From positions 1 through 64,000 of the forward strand of contig NZ_CP041617.1 of assembly GCF_014217995.1 (NCBI RefSeq): a DNA stretch of 64,000 nt, in the 5' to 3' direction. The translations under genes and the position numbers were made by a program. This DNA comes from Campylobacter vulpis (GTDB taxonomy: Bacteria; Campylobacterota; Campylobacteria; Campylobacterales; Campylobacteraceae). The notes under the pieces were generated by a model. It did not search any database and was not told where the DNA came from. It was given only the letters and a program-made list of their open reading frames with translations. Shown piece by piece: positions 61,169 to 64,000 of this stretch. Position 1 is the stretch's first letter. Each line of letters begins with the position of its first letter.

Positions 61169-62222
61169 AAAAAAGAGGGTGGATTAGAGAATTTGGCATT
61201 AAAATTAGGATACAATCATACAAATATACTTGATAAAATAGAGCTTTTTGAGCTATCAGATCCTATTATTTTATACGCACAAGATGCAGAATTTGACGAT
61301 TATGAAAATTTTGATAAAAATGAAATTAATTTTGCATTTAAACAAGAAATTATCATTATAAATGCTAAATTTTGCCTCATTGCAAAAAAAGATTCTAAGG
61401 TTTGCGTGCAAGTATTTTATAAAAAACAATTTAATAAAATAAATCATACGCAGTTTTTAAGGAAATTAAAGAATTTATCTCTTATTTAAATCCTTACCAT
61501 CTAGCTTATGAAAAGCGTTATGAAAAAATTTATCAAAATGAGGCTAACATTTGGGAAAGCAACTTTAGCTAATGAATCTTTAATTGCAATTCATAGACAA
61601 TTTAAAAGCTATTTTAGAGATAAAAAAGTTATTGATTTGGGTTGTGGGGATAGTATATTTTTAAAAAAGAATGGCGTTCATGTCACATAGGTGTGGATAT
61701 ATCTTGCTCTGTTTTAACAAAGGCTAGAGAGCTTTCTAAGGCTCAAAATTTAGACATCGATTTTATAGAGGCAAATGTTCTTTTTAAATGTTTTTGAAGA
61801 TGAGTATTTTAATACGGCTATTAATATGGGTTGTTTGCATATGATAGTTAATGAGCAAGAGAGAAAAAGCACATTTTTAATGTGCATAGAATTTTAAAAA
61901 AGGGAGGAATTTTTATCATCGATCATTGTCAAAGAAATTGGGGAAAAGGATTTTTTTCTTTGCCCCCTCATTTGTATGATAAAAATCAAATGGTTGTTGG
62001 AAATATCATAAAGCGGCATATTGGAGCAAAAGATGGAGATAAATTGATAGATTTGGAAGTTATTCCTTATTTGGAAAGAGAAAAGCGAAGCTAATTGAGA
62101 AAATTTCTTCTTTTGGTTTTAAGGTGGAGCATTCGTTAAATACCGATACTGAGGCGTTTGGAGACTCTACATTCATTATTTTAAAAAGGATTAAAAATGA
62201 AACTCAAATTTGGGGAATTTAA
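61142..62222 (+). pseudogene. Decayed SAM-dependent methyltransferase gene
   Basis: ATG 61142 opens MEKFVY and hits TAG at codon 7. The frame then continues FKKEGGLENLALKLGYNHTN to KFCLIAKKDSKVCVQVFYKK, shifts to YLNPYHLAYEKRYEKIYQNE, and shifts again to ANESLIAIHRQFKSYFRDKK and VIDLGCGDSIFLKK, which is methyltransferase motif I. Further pieces are HIGVDISCSVLTKARELSKA, then DEYFNTAINMGCLHMIVNEQ, GGIFIIDHCQRNWGKGFF and FGFKVEHSLNTDTEAFGDST. The order is that of a class I methyltransferase with an N-terminal extension; the lesions (stop near 61160 and shifts near 61470, 61560, 61680, 61790, 61890 and 62090) make it non-functional. It overlaps the next gene. Confidence 0.75.
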
Positions 62223-63099
62223 ACTTCCAAATGCTAAATTCTTTTTGCTCCAAGATGAAAGCGAGCTAAAATTTGCCATTGCTAAAATAGGCTTTCCCTT
62301 AATCATTAAGTCTTATGATTTTGGTGGAAGTGGGGGCGTTTTTCTAGCCTTTAATGAGGCAGAGGCGATAAAGGGCTTAAAGGAGGCAAAAGAACTCATC
62401 GCTAAACATAAAGAAAATTTAAAATCCAAGGCGATAAGTATTTGATAGAGGAATATCTAGCCTCTAAAGAGGAGATTTCTGTTGAAGTGCTTTACGGAAA
62501 GAATTTTTATAAAACCTTATGCGTGAGTGAAAAATATCTTTTCAATGAGCCTTATTTTAGCAAAATGACACATTTAGTGCCAAGCCATAGGCTTAAAGAC
62601 AATGCCTTAAACGACCTAGTACATAGAGCTTGTAAGGCTTTAGGCATTGATATGGGTATTGCACATGTGGAGATTAAGATTAAGAATGGAAATTTTTATC
62701 TCATAGAGGTGGGCACTAGAACAGGAGGAGATGGGATAATGGACCAGATAGAAAACGCTTTTGACTTCAATCTTTATCATTTACACATTGCCTCTTATTT
62801 GGGTGCTAATTTAGAACATTACGAAGTTCCAGAAGCAAAAAGAACCACAAGCATAGCCTTTTTAAAGGCTAAAATAGGCACAATCAAAAGGATTCATCTG
62901 CCTCAAAAACTCCCCTCAAGAATTCACCAGCCTTAAAATCACAGCAAATATTGGAGATAAAAGCGTAGAGGCGAAGGACTGGAGTACGAGAGAGGAGGTT
63001 GTGGAATTGATTTGGGGCAATCATTTCTTTAAAGAAAAGACAACCTTACCTATCGACTTGGCAAATGCTTTGAGTGAACAGATTTTCGAGCTTGAATGA
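62197..63099 (+). pseudogene. Decayed ATP-grasp ligase-like gene
   Basis: The 5-prime part reads LKFGEFKLPNAKFFLLQDES and AKIGFPLIIKSYDFGGSGGV, the ATP-grasp nucleotide-binding start. After a frameshift near 62430 it continues YLIEEYLASKEEISVEVLYG, MGIAHVEIKIKNGNFYLIEV and GTRTGGDGIMD, with the metal-binding Glu/Arg. After another shift near 62920 it ends EFTSLKITANIGDKSVEA... to SEQIFELE and TGA. The pre-ATP N-terminal domain (about 80-100 residues) is missing. Relatives join a carboxylate to an amine with ATP, as in small peptide-like natural products. The stop overlaps the MFS start (ATGA), so the four genes were once an operon. Confidence 0.78.
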
Positions 63100-63898
63100 T
63101 GTATGTTTATATCTTACTTTCAGGGCTTTACTCCTTAAGTTGCGAGGCTTTAATCCTTGCGATTCACTAGCTTATGGCGACGAAAAATTACTCCTTTTCT
63201 TACCTAACGATTTTAGTTGCCTTGACTTTTTTACCCGCTATCTTAGTGCCTTTATCTTACAAAAATAAAACCATGAGTGGCTCAAAACTCACAGCTTATG
63301 CACTTTTTGTTTCTTTTTCGACCACTTTGCTCTTATTTTTTACGCAACATCAACTTTTAATCCTTGCCTTAATACTACACTTTGGCTCTTCTTTTTTATT
63401 ATGGAGTCAAGTTGGGAGGCGTGGTTTCCAGTCTTAGCAAAGACTCATACTAAGGAAAAAATTCTTAAATTGAGCTTCTTATCGATGGGTGCGAATCAAG
63501 CAAGTTTAATGCTAGGACCCATTATTGCCACTTTAATTTTAAAGATAAGCCCCAAATGATTATTTTAATAAGCTCTTTGCTTTTCTTATTTGTCTTTTTT
63601 ATGGTGTTTTTTACCTCACAAAAGCGAGTGAATTAAAAGAGGAAACTTACACAAATGAAAAAAAATAAAAACTTCTAGCATGATCCACCTAGCCCTCTTT
63701 AACTTTATGCTCTCTGTGCAAATTACCTTTGAAAAGGGCGATATGACAGAGTTTGGGATTTTAGATGCGACGATGGGTTTGAGTATGATATTCTCAAGCC
63801 TTTTGCTTTCTAAAAAGGCATTATATAAGCTTTTCATACTCTATAAACTTAATGTTATCTTACTTATCTTTGCCATTTTGCTTTGGGGATTTTGGTAG
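63096..63898 (+). pseudogene. Decayed MFS exporter gene
   Basis: Starts MMYVYILLSGLYSLSCEALI and then meets a stop; later frames give the hydrophobic segments ILVALTFLPAILVPLSYKNK, YALFVSFSTTLLLFF, LLILALILHFGSSFLLWS, then EAWFPVLAKTHTKEKILKLS, FLSMGANQASLMLGPIIATL, and MGLSMIFSSLLLSKKALYKL. The AWFPVL and GANQASLMLGP segments are typical of MFS loops and helices. At least four frame breaks. It would have exported the cluster product. Confidence 0.7.
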
Positions 63899-64000
63899 GA
63901 TTTTATCTTTAAAATCTTTTTATTGGGCTTTAAAAATGGGTTTTAAATAGATTGTTTTACTTCGCATACAAAGAGGATACGCGGTGCATTTGAAAATTTA
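63899..64000. other. Window end, nothing identified
   Basis: The last 102 bases contain no recognisable gene start or RNA. A GGTTTTAAATAG-type stretch may be the tail of the decayed MFS gene. Confidence 0.3.

Overview
The window is a contiguous piece of a Campylobacter chromosome that begins at dnaA. The gene order dnaA-dnaN-gyrB, the AT-rich sequence, the intact 16S gene, the 23S intervening sequence, and a conserved block that follows C. jejuni order as I remember it (nifU, nifS, hemerythrin, rpmI, rplT, HDOD gene, MFS gene, small acidic gene, moaC) all point to a thermotolerant Campylobacter. The rRNA and the overall gene content fit the C. upsaliensis/C. helveticus side of the genus better than C. 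jejuni itself, but that species-level statement is an impression and was not computed.

Layout. 1-4.9 kb: replication initiation and gyrase, with DnaA-box-like sequences after dnaA and after gyrB. 5-7.9 kb: a type Va autotransporter controlled by a G15 tract. 8-12 kb: queF, obgE, an FkbM-family methyltransferase with a G14 tract, and Tat-exported phoX. 12.2-24.3 kb: a minus-strand accessory island with a different word composition (very frequent AGATTCT/AGAATCT). It carries gene fragments, a TIGR04076-type protein, a sugar acetyltransferase, a restriction-modification module with two adenine methyltransferases, a truncated third methyltransferase, a MerR regulator, and a three-gene operon encoding unusual multidomain proteins. 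24.4-48.6 kb: mostly core genes (galU, pgi, dps, Fe-S assembly, ribosomal proteins, moaC, dnaE, two chemoreceptors, terC), plus a SelW-like selenoprotein gene with an in-frame TGA and a hairpin that fits a bacterial SECIS. 50.4-59.2 kb: a split rRNA operon. 59.2-64 kb: a decaying cluster (TTC38-like TPR protein, SAM methyltransferase, ATP-grasp enzyme, MFS exporter), every member broken by frameshifts or stops.

The best candidate for an undescribed system is the operon 24239-18607. It encodes a LOG/TIGR00725-kinase-methyltransferase triple fusion, a UDP-sugar dehydrogenase fused to a polysaccharide deacetylase (with the normal UDP-binding C-terminal domain missing), and a large protein with two glycosyltransferase-like halves. 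It lies divergent to galU, whose product UDP-glucose is the usual substrate for such dehydrogenases, so a surface-glycan pathway is a reasonable inference.

The second notable structure is the rRNA locus. 16S-tRNA-Ala-tRNA-Ile and 23S-5S are separated by lysE-type and metK genes and a strong terminator. Each half has its own near-identical promoter, the same boxA sequence and its own processing stem, so the halves should be transcribed independently. Likely on/off switches are the G15 and G14 coding tracts; A/T tracts of 14-16 bases sit in the promoter regions of three further genes or operons.
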